From positions 20,217,997 to 20,281,996 of the forward strand of contig CM075857.1 of NCBI GenBank assembly GCA_037975125.1: 64,000 bases of DNA, given 5' to 3'. Both the position numbers and the translations under genes were made by a program. Under the pieces are notes generated by a model, which saw only the letters and a list, made by a program, of their open reading frames with translations, ran no database searches and was not told the origin of the DNA. Every line of letters starts with the position of its first letter. The stretch's first letter is position 1. Of this stretch, positions 37,565 through 46,554 are shown one piece after another. The stretch is from Latrodectus hesperus (Eukaryota > Arthropoda > Arachnida > Araneae > Theridiidae).

Positions 37565-37660
37565 CAGAAGATTGCGTTCGATTTTCGTTTCGCCAGATTC
37601 GCATTCTGTTTCTTCTAATTGAACTCGGGTATAACCTTCTTTTTCAGGATTCGAAGGCAT
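37565..37660 (-). CDS. Candidate first coding exon (32 codons) of an unidentified gene
   Basis: On the minus strand ATG at 37660-37658, in context TAAAATGCC, opens a frame of exactly 32 codons ending CTTCTG before GTAAGCG (donor GT at 37564-37563), phase 0. The peptide starts MPSNPEKEGYTRVQLEETE and continues with CESGETKIERNLL. It is acidic and hydrophilic, with no signal peptide, like the cytosolic N-terminus of a transporter or receptor. The exon is clearly GC-richer than its surroundings and uses mixed codons, unlike chance AT-rich frames. The 5' UTR would lie at 37661-37770. Downstream exons should lie at lower coordinates starting in phase 0; I could not place them. A plus-strand frame over the region is the antisense shadow. 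Confidence 0.55.
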
Positions 37661-38754
37661 TTTATTTTTTAATATTACTTCCTAGATGTGCTGGAGATAT
37701 ATTCTACAGATCACTTCTAAGAATATTTGGCGGGAGGGAAGAAAACTATTTTCGAAACTTCGTTCTTTGATGACAATTGTTCTTAAGCGCCATCTGTCGG
37801 TAATTTAGGTACCAAAAACAATGTGTGATAAAGCAGTTAAGAGCAAAAACCTTTTTTGAAAAATAAACGCTTGTGGGGTAAAAAATACTGTAATAAAATG
37901 AATTCTTTTTTGCGCATGTTAATGATTTTAAAAATAAAAATAAAATAATGTCTCCTTTCAGAGACATATTTTAAAAATGGAAACTTGTAGCAGCCTGCTT
38001 TATTTTCCACGCCATTGCATTTTTAAATTTCTAAACTTATATTTAATTTCCGTGATTCTATTTGCTTCAGAAGAAGGGAAAATAAAATTAATGTATCAGA
38101 TGACTAAAATCAAATAGTTGATGTTTGAACAGTTGGTATGTGGCTTATGTGGGTTTGCACATAAACTACAAAATAATATTGGCACAATATTGTTTTCCTT
38201 TACTTGCTTCCTCTAATATACCAACATGGCTTTAAATTTATAATGACACAGCTAAAATATTAAAAGAAAAATTATTCTGCTCATGATTAATAAATTAAAA
38301 TATTAAATTTCTTTGGAAGTTCTAATTGATTTAAAAGGATTATTCTTTTAAATTAAAAGAGATTTGATTTATTTTTAAATTTATTTTCGTACAAAATAAT
38401 ATATAATTTATTTTATTTAATAGTAAGAAAATAGTAAAACTTTTAATTTTTAAATAAGTTTCTTGAAAGTCGCAAAATAATCTAAAATTACCATTAAAAA
38501 TCAAGTCAGTGCTCAAGATTAGTAATCGAAATTATATGGTTATTTACATAAAAGAAAATGAGAACACTTTCTCACTAGCATTATGCAAATTCTTCTTTAA
38601 TACATCTCTCATTACATGTGGTTAAATAAAATTGACTATGTTTGGTTAGGTACTTTCAGTAATCCGGTTCTTTTACAATTCAAAATGGATATACTATGTT
38701 TATTATAACTTTGAATAATCGTAATTCTATAGTTTTTCGTTGATTCCTATATAG

Positions 38755-39226
38755 CAGGGCTTCTTAAACTATGGGTCGCGACCCCATTTGGGGTCGCGTA
38801 GCAAAATTCTGGGGTCGCGAGAGATAAAAATACAATTTAACAGAAAATGTTTTTTAACTTGTAAAATTATTGTTATAAAGATAAAATAACAATTATCGTA
38901 GATAAATAAATCATAAAATCTTCTAGTTCGGAAAGATTGTTTGTACCTGCATTTCTATTAAGAGTATTATAATACTCTTAATAGAAATGCAGGTACAAAC
39001 CGAAAAACCGAAATGATCCTGAAACCGAAACCGAAATGATCCTGAGAAATATTACGAATAAAACGAATTCTAAACTTATATATTTTTATATGTATATGTA
39101 TACTGTTACCTAATAAATAAATCATCAAAAAATATTAATTTATTTTTCTTTTATATTTGTATGGGGTCGTCAAGAAACTCGCAATCATAAATGGGGTCGT
39201 GAATTACAAAAGTTTAAGAAGCCCTG
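38755..39226. mobile_element. hAT-type MITE, 472 bp, perfect 8-bp TSD
   Basis: CTATATAG flanks both sides (38747-38754 and 39227-39234). Terminal inverted repeats start CAGGGCTTCTTAAACT on the left and are mirrored by AAGTTTAAGAAGCCCTG on the right. The ends CAG...CTG and an 8-bp duplication are diagnostic of hAT. Subterminal GGGGTCGCG/GGGGTCGTG motifs recur on both sides and could be transposase binding sites. There is no coding sequence. The centre contains a perfect 62-bp palindrome. Confidence 0.93.
38939..39000. repeat. Perfect 62-bp palindrome (31-bp arms, no spacer)
   Basis: The left arm starts GTTTGTACCTGCATTTCTAT and the right arm ends with its exact reverse complement. The axis lies at TATTATAATA and the element is inside the hAT MITE. 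Zero mismatches and zero spacer imply recent formation. Confidence 0.95.
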
Positions 39227-39285
39227 CTATATAGGGATTCATTTTGGGCGTTGGGGTGAAAGTGTGGAAAGTAGCGGGATCGATA

Positions 39286-39455
39286 CTAGTTAAACAGGAG
39301 CTGATGTTGTGTTACACTTTCTTCATTCGCATATATTGGAATGTTCTTGGGAATTTTCCAGATTTTGTCGCTGGTGACAAGTGAGTACGACCAACTATCC
39401 ATGGAAAATTTTCCTATAAGAAACATGGTGGATGATACGTAATGCATGGTGTATG
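39286..39455 (-). CDS. Candidate terminal coding exon of an unidentified gene
   Basis: The minus-strand acceptor GGAATACTTTTCAG ends at 39456. The frame then stays open for 56 codons to TAG at 39286-39288, entering in phase 1. It contains AYTMHYVSSTMFLIGKFSMD and SYSLVTSDKIWKIPKNIPIY and ends QHQLLFN. Composition is GC-richer than the flanks. The open frame also extends upstream past the acceptor into the (TA)n run, so the splice site is only the likeliest boundary. It lies 1.6 kb upstream of the 37.6-kb first exon on the same strand, so it would be a separate gene or a 5' region of that one. Confidence 0.3.
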
Positions 39456-39588
39456 CTGAAAAGTATTCCAACAATCTTCGGATATCAGACAGTGTATAAT
39501 GTTGTGTCATATATATATATATATATATATTCAATGACTGAGCAACAAACAGCATTGTGGGTTAATATCTGATGCTTTTTGAAATTAC

Positions 39589-39755
39589 TATCCATCCATT
39601 CATCCATCTATCCATCCATACATTCAATAAATCCATCCACCCATCCATCCAATAAATCAATCCGTCCATTCATCAATCAATCCATCCATCTATTCATCCT
39701 TCCAACCATGTAACCACCCATCCATCCATTCATCAATCTATCCATCCATCCATCC
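39589..39755. repeat. Imperfect (ATCC)n tetranucleotide microsatellite, about 165 bp
   Basis: Runs of TCCATCCA with scattered changes (CATTCATC, AATAAATC) show slow decay of a CCAT/ATCC array. Confidence 0.95.
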
Positions 39756-39759
39756 TTTA

Positions 39760-41045
39760 TTTTATCCAGCATCTGCAGACAATATTTCGATAGTGAGAAC
39801 TTGTTCCATCAAGTTGCTTCTATGCAATCATACAATGTACTTAAAAAGCTGAAATCAATTGTAAAGCATATTTTGAAGTCACGACTTTTGAAGAAGGGCC
39901 TCTTCATAGATAGTTGGCAGTCTTTAAATATTTCAAGAGAGTAAATCCTAAGACCCATGAGCTTCTTTTCCGAAAGAAAATATATTCCTCTCCCATTGTT
40001 CAACAATGATTAGGATTGATCTAAAGAGATTTCAGTGCAAGAGAAGTGGTTCAACGACGAACCTTTGTCATGTGATTAAATACTAGTTTAGCAGAGCAAT
40101 CGATGTAATTTAGTATTTAAATGAGGAAATGAGTAAAAGTGTTCAAGTTTCTACATATACTTTTTGAATCAGTGTCAATAAAGTTTCATGTTTATTTACT
40201 ACGAATACTTATTAAAAATCAACAAACTCGATAGAATTAACAATATTCTTTGAGTATTCAAGGATGATTTTAAAGAGTATTCAATTACATGGGAGGTTTT
40301 TATTGGGTATGCATAAAATCTAGTTAACATGTATTTTTTAAAATGTGCTGCTGAGATGAAGAATATTAGATAGTCAAACATACACATTTTGTCCGCAAAT
40401 TATAGCATCATTACCATTGATTTACGACAAAATTTAATTCTATAGTTCGAAGTATCAATATATATTATTATTAGTAATCGTGATAAAATAATCAACAATT
40501 GCAACGTTACTATCAGCAATTTATGACAAAAAATGCCATCTACTTGAAATATTATTAGAAATTATTATCAGTAATTGTGATAAAATAATCAGCAACTGAA
40601 GTATTATTATCACAATACGTGAAAAAGAAAAAATCCCTTACTTAAATTACTATTAGATATTATTAAAAATTGTAAATAAAGTTATATATCGAACTTAAAA
40701 TGTTAATTTCTTAAAGATCAAAGCGGAGAAATCGGTTTCCAACATTTTCACTTCTTTCCATTGAAATGAGGTTGTTTCTCAGAAGCTAAATGCTATTTCG
40801 TCTGTTAGCTCAGATTGCAGTAGTCAAATTCCTTTTTCTTTCTCTCAGTAGCAAAATAATTCGCAATTCTCAAGAAGTCTTTCCGTAAATAGTGGGTGGT
40901 TAATAGATGAGTTTCTTAGGTGAGTGCCAAACTGGCAACTTACCTACGGAATTCCATTTAGTTTTTGGGTTAAGAGAAACTTTTTTTGCAAGGGTGATAT
41001 ATGAATGTATTCACACTTGTAAGATTTATTAAAGTTATAAATTGA
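39760..41045. other. Stretch without a confident gene
   Basis: A 65-codon minus frame at 39809-40006 and a possible tiny plus exon near 40033-40078 (after AGAGATTTCAG, reading QEKWFNDEPLSCD then stop) were seen without further support. TTATTATCA-type sequence repeats loosely around 40440-40680. Confidence 0.4.
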
Positions 41046-41049
41046 GCAG

Positions 41050-41128
41050 ATAAGAGAGAAGAACGCTACCGTTGTTCAACGGGATTTAAAAGTGATTCAT
41101 CGGGAATTTCGGTCATTAATATCAAAAG
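41050..41128 (+). CDS. Candidate internal exon, 79 bp
   Basis: AAATTGAGCAG ends at 41049 (weak pyrimidine tract). AAAAG followed by GTAAGATG is a good donor at 41129. One frame is open throughout: IREKNATVVQRDLKVIHREF and RSLISK, phase 0 in and 1 out. It is GC-richer than the surroundings. It lies just upstream of a dispersed repeat (41290 on), so it may belong to that repeat. Family unknown. Confidence 0.27.
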
Positions 41129-41411
41129 GTAAGATGATGTGGCAATTAAATGATCAGCACCAGTTGTGACAATATCGAATAAAGAAAATCATGTTTATAC
41201 AGTAGGCGTTTGTTTATACGAACCTCACATTAACGAATGATTTGGTCCTTATATAAGAAATCGTTATATTAACAAAGTGAGCTTGGACAATATTCTCAGA
41301 CATCCGATGATGAATTTCGCCTTGTTTGCAGTCGATTGTAGAATGCGATTTGAGCAGCAAATTTGTTGACAAGTTAGATTTAAGACGATCGTCTCAATAT
41401 GATGTCGTAAT

Positions 41412-41901
41412 ATAGCTTCAGTTGATCAGTAGCTTCACGCCGCTTCCTGTTAAGCTCAGCAAAGTGAAGCATCATTTGTCGCGGGCAGTGGTTGGGTGGC
41501 GCATCACTGGGTTGCTGGAGCTCCGTGGATTGGGGACGTGTCCACGTTCATATGTGACGTCCAAAGTCCTTCCGCTGGTGTGGCGTGGATGTGGAAAGGA
41601 AGGTGGCAGCTCAGGTGTCACCTCGTCACCTGATTTATTTATTTTTATTTTATTACATTACATATATTCAGACTTGTATGCTTGATTCTTGAGATCCGCT
41701 TGTAAGTCTTCGTCGGTAATAGGACAAATAGCACAATGACAGATGTACAACCACAGAAGAATAACGAAGAAAAACACCCAGGGCCACGGTGGGAATCGAA
41801 CCCACACTCCTACGCACTCAAACGATTAGCAGTGATGTCTTTGACCACTCAGCCACGGAGCGCCCTCGTCACCTGACCGTGGTTCAAAATGACGAGGTAT
41901 T
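41412..41901 (+). mobile_element. SINE-like element family S3 (copy 1), interrupted, 3' shortened
   Basis: It shares a long, well conserved body with 49184-49430: AGTAGCTTCACG, GCGGGCAGTGGTTGGG, TTGGGGACGTGTCCACGTTN, ATATGTGACGTCCAAAGTCC and TTCCGCTGGTGTGGCGTGGA. The match resumes after the inserted SINE with CCTCGTCACCTGACCGTGG and GTTCAAAATGACGAGG, then stops at 41901. The ~140-bp tail present in copy 2 is therefore missing. Confidence 0.8.
41634..41863 (-). mobile_element. tRNA-Ser(GCT)-derived SINE, family S4, 13-bp TSD
   Basis: CCTCGTCACCTGA lies at 41621-41633 and again at 41864-41876. The uninterrupted site exists in the sister repeat at 49408-49420. On the minus strand the head begins GGCGCTCCGTGGCTGAGTGG (A box), keeps CACTGCTAATCG like the anticodon loop of tRNA-Ser(GCT), and has a variable-arm-like stretch and B box GGTTCGATTCCCACC. 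The tail is A-rich (AATAAAATAAAAATAAATAAA in pieces). It is 230 bp long with complete ends. Confidence 0.93.
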
Positions 41902-42119
41902 TGGTGATAGATGAGAATTCCAAATCCTTTAACCTAAAGGTACAGTCCGGGGCTCGGCTTCACCGCTATATATGCATGATGTTGTAGATGAGACGTTATC
42001 TGACGTCATGGATATTTTAAACCAGTGAGGATTGTAATAAAGTGATGTAGCCATGATCTCAATTGGAATAAAAAAAAAAAAAACAACCACTTTATGAAAA
42101 AAAATATTGGCCAAAATTT

Positions 42120-42775
42120 TATTTTAGGATATTTTATGTGTAGAATCAGATGTAATTTGTACATAAAAATGTATAGGATGATTCAATTATTAGGAACAAA
42201 TGAATAGAGAAAAAAGGAAAATTATGTACTACATAAAAATGATAGTTTTGAAACAGAAAAAATAAGTGATTATATTGCCTGCTTTTGTGTAAATAAAATA
42301 AAACTAAGTATTGTTCTTAAGTACATATTTTATTTTGCACTTGTTTCTTATGCGGTGCATACTAAATAATTTTTTCTATCAATACATAATTTATAAAGAG
42401 AGAGCAGTTTAGTAAAAAAATTACTTTAAAATTTTACTTTTTTTCGAGTTTTTGATTTTAAGAACCATTTAGCCAGTCCCTACAAATTCATAAAAACAAA
42501 CGTACACTATAGATTTAAAAAATAGGACACACACACACACATGCATATTTTTCATTTCTATTAAAATTTAATAACATTAGAATAAAATATGCAAATATAA
42601 TTACATTTTATTAGAAAATGATAAAATAGTTTTTAATATTTGTTTATTTAACATTATTTCCTTAATTCTATATTGTACACGAAAACATTGTTTATGTTTC
42701 TACATAAAAATAAGAAACATGGCCATAAAAATTATTGCGTTTTTGTCTTTTTTAAAAAAAAAAAAAAACTTAAAT
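42120..42775. other. AT-rich non-coding stretch
   Basis: Contains an (AC)n run near 42528-42541 and poly(A) near 42755-42768. Overlapping frames on both strands at 42700-42951 are low-complexity or MITE shadows. Confidence 0.6.
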
Positions 42776-42778
42776 AAT

Positions 42779-43060
42779 GGTATTAATACCAGAACTAGGA
42801 AGCTACATCCCCCATTAGCGACTTTTGCTACTTTTTTGCAGCGCCAAGCAATTCTAAGGCTGTTTTCACTTAACAATATATATGACACAAAAAGGACATA
42901 AAACACGAGAAAACACCAAACCTGGCAGCAAAAAATCCCAAAAAGCAACAAAAATTAAAACTAACAACACCAAAGGGAAAACCTGAAACACTAAACTCAA
43001 AACAAAGGACGACACATTTGGCGAGAAATCTCTTGAGGGGGGATACATCATACTTATACC
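42779..43060 (+). mobile_element. Merlin-type MITE, about 282 bp
   Basis: The left end GGTATTAATACC and right end GGTATAAGTATGATGTATCC (minus strand) are weakly matched inverted ends. Inside, ATTAGCGACTTTTGCTACTT, GCGCCAAGCAATTCTAA, ATATATGACACAAAAAGGA and TTTGGCGAGAAATCTCTTGA follow in order. The same blocks occur at 63704-64000, and the right end and TGGCGAGAAATC match the Merlin at 15051-17076 and the fragment at 3474. It has no coding capacity and would be mobilised in trans. Confidence 0.72.
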
Positions 43061-43176
43061 TTAATACTATATTTCAGTGTACTTTTAGACATTTCATTGC
43101 GAAATATTTAACATCGAAGACTCATAACAAAGAGCATTTAACATATTTGCATGTTTAGCTTCCAGTAGACTTCTAG

Positions 43177-43263
43177 AGTAACAAGGCAGGAGCCCCGGTA
43201 AATTATGAAGGTCACACTCCGACAGATGTCCTTAAAGAGAGAAGTAAAGTAACACACATCTAG
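43177..43263 (+). pseudogene. Ankyrin-repeat-like C-terminal coding fragment
   Basis: The frame SNKAGAPVNYEGHTPTDVLK, ERSKVTHI and stop (TAG 43261-43263) matches the core of an ankyrin repeat: GA-x-VN before a G-x-TP-x-D-x-L turn. CTTCCAGTAGACTTCTAG just upstream could be an acceptor. Only one repeat is present and nothing coding precedes it nearby. It may be a terminal exon of an ankyrin protein or a relic carried by an element. It sits between a Merlin MITE and a hAT MITE. Confidence 0.4.
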
Positions 43264-43334
43264 CTGATTCAACACTAGCTAAAATTGAATCCTAAGAGCT
43301 TCATTCGGATAAGTACCAACATATTTCATTAGGC

Positions 43335-43483
43335 CAGTGATTCTCAACCACCGTGCCTCCGCACTTTTCTGTGGCGCAAATTCTTAAAGTGTGCCGACAA
43401 ATTTTAAAAATGTATATAGTAAAAATTAAAAATTATTTTATGTTTTCTTTAAGGATAAAGTAATAAACGTGCTGTTGTTTTCG

Positions 43484-43556
<73 letters not shown>

Positions 43557-43734
43557 CTTAATTAAAATATAATATTATTTTACTTTACATTCAAAATTAT
43601 TATCCTAAACTATTTTACACACAATATATTATAGGCAAATAAAAAATACAAAAAAAAAACTTTTTTAGCGTGCTTGCAGCAAAATTTTGAAGTTTTTAAA
43701 AGTATGCCGCGACAAAAAAGGTTGAGAGTTACTG
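43335..43734. mobile_element. hAT-type MITE, 400 bp, containing (TA)n
   Basis: The ends are CAGTGATTCTCAACCACCGTGCC on the left and its imperfect mirror on the right (CAGTAACTCTCAACCTTTTTT on the minus strand). The 8-bp flanks CATTAGGC (43327-43334) and CATTAGAC (43735-43742) differ at one base. Internal matches AAATTTTAAAAATGT/AAAATTTTGAAGTTTTTAAAAG extend the inverted structure. The middle (43487-43551) is (TA)n. No gene is present. Confidence 0.9.
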
Positions 43735-43744
43735 CATTAGACAT

Positions 43745-44045
43745 CTAGCGATGGGCCGTTGTTGCACCAGCATGCTTCCCTGTAGCCCTGCGCTGGGCCT
43801 TCTTGTTAGATAGAAGCAGTCTGGAAGAGTTTTCGTGATTTTGAGCAGGGTCCAAGTAGAAGACCCCCAACTTAGTCTGCCACTCTCAGAGATATCATTT
43901 TACTCGGAGGACATTGTGCCCTAGCCCAGTTTCAACGTGCCTCAGCCACCTTCAGTGATTATGAAGGACATTCGGTTAAGCGGGGATTCGAACTCACTAC
44001 CTTCCGATAATGAGAAAGACGCCCAAACCAACCAATTATCGCGGT
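43745..44045 (-). mobile_element. tRNA-headed SINE, family S5
   Basis: On the minus strand, ACCGCGATAATTGGTTGGTT is the head with an A-box-like TTGGTTGGTTTGG, and GTGAGTTCGAATCCCCGC is a clear B box about 45 bases later. The GC-rich body runs to about 43745, next to the hAT target duplication. No second copy is in the window and no TSD was identified. Confidence 0.6.
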
Positions 44046-44076
44046 TTAATCTATGAACTGTGGTAGTCTAGTGGTT

Positions 44077-44864
44077 CTTCTTCTTCTTCTTAGAATTGGG
44101 TTTGTATGTCATTGGGCACCTCTGCTTTTATCAGCATTTTGTGCTATTAACTCCAAACCCAATGTTTCCTAGTTCCAGTTGCTCGGGTCACCCACTTTAT
44201 TAATAAAGTCCGATAACCCTTTAATGGAGTCTAGGTGTAACTCTCTAGTATGGATGATGCCTAAAGAGGTTAATCTAGGGAGGGCAAGAGCCTCGCATTC
44301 ATAAATGATATGCTCTGCCGTTTCCTCTTGCGTATGACATTTCCAGCAGATAGGGTCTTGCTGAAATAGTCCCATCTGGTCAGAGAGTCAGTCATACTAG
44401 GGATAGCTTCCTGACTTTCACCAGAAGATGGTTTGGAGGTCATTTCTACCTCAAGTGAAGGATTCATTACTGCCTCTTTACAAGACAGCCTCTGAGTTCA
44501 CTTGTCTTTTTCAGCAAGGTCAACTTCAGAGGCATCACCTGTAGATGCAGAAAGGATTGTTATTTCTTGTGTCTTTTCAGCCACAAGATAACAATTTATA
44601 AGCTCAGGTAATATAAGTCCACCCAGCATTGCCTGAGATACTGGGCAAGGCAAATTACTCTAGAAGTTTGCCAGGCAACTAGAGGCTCCGTTAAGACACC
44701 AATACCGCGGTGCCAATTAGCCCTAGGCACGGAACGCATAACACCAGGGTTTACGGGAGCTGGTTCGCGGCCTCTGATTCTATATTCAAGGCTATCCTGT
44801 CATTCCTACAGGACGTTCGGTGATCCACTGCCTACCGACGCGCCTGGTAGCTGCTCAGGCCCCA
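44077..44864 (-). mobile_element. Internally deleted non-LTR retrotransposon, 15-bp TSD
   Basis: GGTAGTCTAGTGGTT occurs at 44062-44076 and 44865-44879, so the element landed in the A box of the S6 SINE. On the minus strand the 5' part (44864-44640) is a GC-rich leader with GGATAGCCTTG and GGTGTTATGCGTTCCGTGCC. Nothing resembling endonuclease or RT follows. The 3' part encodes a Cys/His domain at 44375-44169 (C-x2-C-x8-H-x4-C, in PICWKCHTQEETAEHIIYEC) and ends with an (AAG)n tail. The element is thus 5' leader joined to ORF2 C-terminus and 3' UTR. The 62-bp stub at 24134 shares its 3' end. Confidence 0.88.
44169..44375 (-). pseudogene. C-terminal Cys/His domain of a non-LTR ORF2
   Basis: The frame contains CWKCHTQEETAEHIIYECEA, the nucleic-acid-binding tail typical of ORF2 proteins, then LPRLTSLGI and a stop at 44169. 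The upstream catalytic domains are missing. An overlapping frame at 44270-44467 continues the remnant in another frame. Confidence 0.75.
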
Positions 44865-45014
44865 GGTAGTCTAGTGGTTAGATCGTAGGTCATCGACCCG
44901 GAAAGGCTGAGTTCGATTCCAAATGCCATTAAAGACCCACCGAGTATATTCGATATACGTGCTCGTTAAATCTGTGGAATTGAAAGGTCGTTGAGCAATT
45001 ACCATGAATATAAT

Positions 45015-45124
45015 AAAAACTAAACTCCATGGCACGACAGCCCATGTGGGCCAAGGCCTACAGTGCCCATAACTGTTTTCATGACCGAGGGCCCTGGGGT
45101 GCGAAACATATGTCCCAGTTAGGT
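45015..45124 (-). mobile_element. 5'-truncated SINE, family S2 (copy 2), 11-bp TSD
   Basis: ATGAATATAAT occurs at 45004-45014 and 45125-45135. The 110 bases between match the 3' part of the S2 copy at 24368 (CCATGGCACGACAGCCCATG, GTGGGCCAAGG, TGTCCCAGTTAGGT). The tRNA head is missing. It is inserted in the S6 SINE. Confidence 0.9.
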
Positions 45125-45344
45125 ATGAATATAATGATCTGGAGAAAATTTCTTCCCCCTCCAGATAGAAGTCAAAATTGAAGGCGTGGATCTTCTGGTG
45201 GTGCCATCTATCGGTAAAATCTTAGAGCGAGGACGTACTTTCGCCTTCGAGGTGTTTGGCTAAAAGAAAGACGCACCCTTCTGACTTAATTTCGCATAGC
45301 CGTCGGCTACCGAGCTTGGTTTATCCAAGTGTCATAAATAACAA

Positions 45345-45820
45345 CAACAGTACAACGCAGCGCTATTTAATTTTTATTAGGTATTAAATGAGTTAAATTT
45401 TCTTTTCTGTAACAGGAAGTTGGTTGATTCAGGGTTCTCCTGTAATTATTTACACAGAAGAACTGAGAACCAACCAACGTGGGTTCGAGACCACTGACTT
45501 TTGAAAAGCTGACCAGCATATGAGTCCTCAGTTAACTTTGTCTTAATAATGGAAAAAAGCGGTACAGTTCAAAATTTAAAACTACCAAAATTAGCTTTGA
45601 ATCAATAATATATTTTTAAATTTCTAATGGCAGATTAGAAGACGACTGTACTCAGAATAACAAACAATAAAACTAGAAAAATATTGAAGATACTATAAGA
45701 TAACACAACTGAAACAACATTAAATCTATAAATTGTTCGTTTTGTGCAGAGCTGTTTAATTTCTTTCCCCCAAGTATTTCGAGTTCAGTGCAAGGCAATA
45801 ATTCACATGGCTTTGGGAGC
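45345..45820. other. Stretch without a recognised gene
   Basis: Mixed composition. GGGTTCGAGACC near 45481 looks like a stray B box, but no A box or repeat partner was found. Confidence 0.45.
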
Positions 45821-45822
45821 AG

Positions 45823-46395
45823 CCCTTTGACCGCATTCGACGCATCAGAACGTCATGCATTCATTTGACCAAAGTCGCACATGACGTTCTGATACGTCGC
45901 TGAAAATGAGACAATATTTAACATGTTCATTCTTGTTTATTTCAAAGTAACAATGATAGTGGTGATGATAGTGAGATAAAACCAAGATGCAAAAGACGTA
46001 CAAGATACTTATCAAGCAGTGATAGTGAATCTTCTCCTGAGAAATTAGATCAATGGATTTGGGAAGAAAAAGACAATGTACCTAATGTAAAACGGTTTCG
46101 TGAAGTGCCTGGAATAAATCCTTTGTGTCTGCGAAGGCTAGGTGCTAATCCTAAACCTTTGGATGGTTTGAATGAAGTCCTAAATGAAGATTTTTGGAAT
46201 AGCATACTGGAAGAGACAAATAGATATGCCAGACAAGTGATAGAAAAAGGTTTTGGAAAAAAAAAGGAAAAGGTGGAAGCCAATAAATTCTAATAATTGC
46301 ATAAAATATGCTGTTCTTACAAATTACTCTACCCCAAAAAATTAAATGTGCTCCAAATGCAAAAAAATTATTCGAATAAATGTGCATCCAAAGGG
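45823..46395 (+). mobile_element. piggyBac remnant, about 573 bp, deletion derivative
   Basis: The left end starts CCCTTTGACCGCATTCGACG. The right end closes CCAAAGGG at 46395 and is followed by TTAA (46396-46399), the piggyBac target site. The left flank is GCAG, not TTAA, so that duplication is lost. Next to the left end is a strong inverted repeat: 45838-45858 (CGACGCATCAGAACGTCATG) against 45877-45900, a subterminal structure common in piggyBac ends. The only coding sequence is the N-terminal part of the transposase. The catalytic DDD region is deleted. Confidence 0.7.
45922..46293 (+). pseudogene. piggyBac transposase N-terminal fragment
   Basis: An open frame without an ATG at its start encodes an acidic/serine-rich leader ([32 protein letters not shown]). 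[13 protein letters not shown] and [20 protein letters not shown] follow, then a Lys-rich end and stop at 46291-46293. ETNRYA is a hallmark of the piggyBac N-terminal domain just before the catalytic core, and nothing of the core follows. Minus-strand frames here are shadows. Confidence 0.8.
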
Positions 46396-46554
46396 TTAAA
46401 GTTGCAGATCATTTAGCGTTACCCAGGATGCACCACGAGGATGTACGTTAATTTATAACATTCGACTATAGATTCATTAGTTTTACAATAGAATTGTAAA
46501 AATCCTAAGCATTTGAATCAACAAGCTTGTATGCAGAAAATAAAAACGCAATAA

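Larger units (their letters stand above)
41290..42115. repeat. Dispersed repeat R, copy 1, split by nested insertions
   Basis: The left arm 41290-41411 (AGACATCCGATGATGAATTT..., GAATGCGATTTGA, CAGCAAATT, TCAATATGATGT) and right arm 41975-42115 (TTATCTGACGTCATGGATAT, TTAAACCA, GTTGTAATAAAGTG-like, CATGATCTCAA) match 47175-47300 and 47310-47440. In copy 2 the arms are nearly adjacent. Here about 560 bp intervene: a composite SINE, itself carrying a tRNA-Ser SINE, plus about 70 bp of unexplained sequence (41902-41974). Both copies keep the palindrome TGACGTCA. Confidence 0.7.
44050..45340 (+). mobile_element. tRNA-headed SINE family S6, split by two later insertions
   Basis: The pieces 44050-44076, 44880-45014 and 45136-45340 join into one element of about 370 bp. 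The head has A box TAGTCTAGTGGTTAGATCG and B box GAGTTCGATTCC. The tail (45190-45340) contains GAGCGAGGACGTACTTTCGC, AAAGAAAGACGCACCC, GAGCTTGGTTTATCCAAGTG and TCATAAATAACAACAACAG. This is homologous to the tail of the family S3 copy at 49450-49581, so two SINE families share a LINE-type 3' end. Target duplications prove both insertions. Confidence 0.85.

Noticed and set aside
41789..41863. Functional tRNA-Ser(GCT) gene on the minus strand
   Set aside because: Acceptor arm fails to close and the unit is part of a 230-bp insertion with A-rich tail and target duplication, so it is a SINE head.
45838..45900. Independent hairpin element or regulatory palindrome
   Set aside because: Better explained as the subterminal inverted repeat of the piggyBac remnant starting at 45823.
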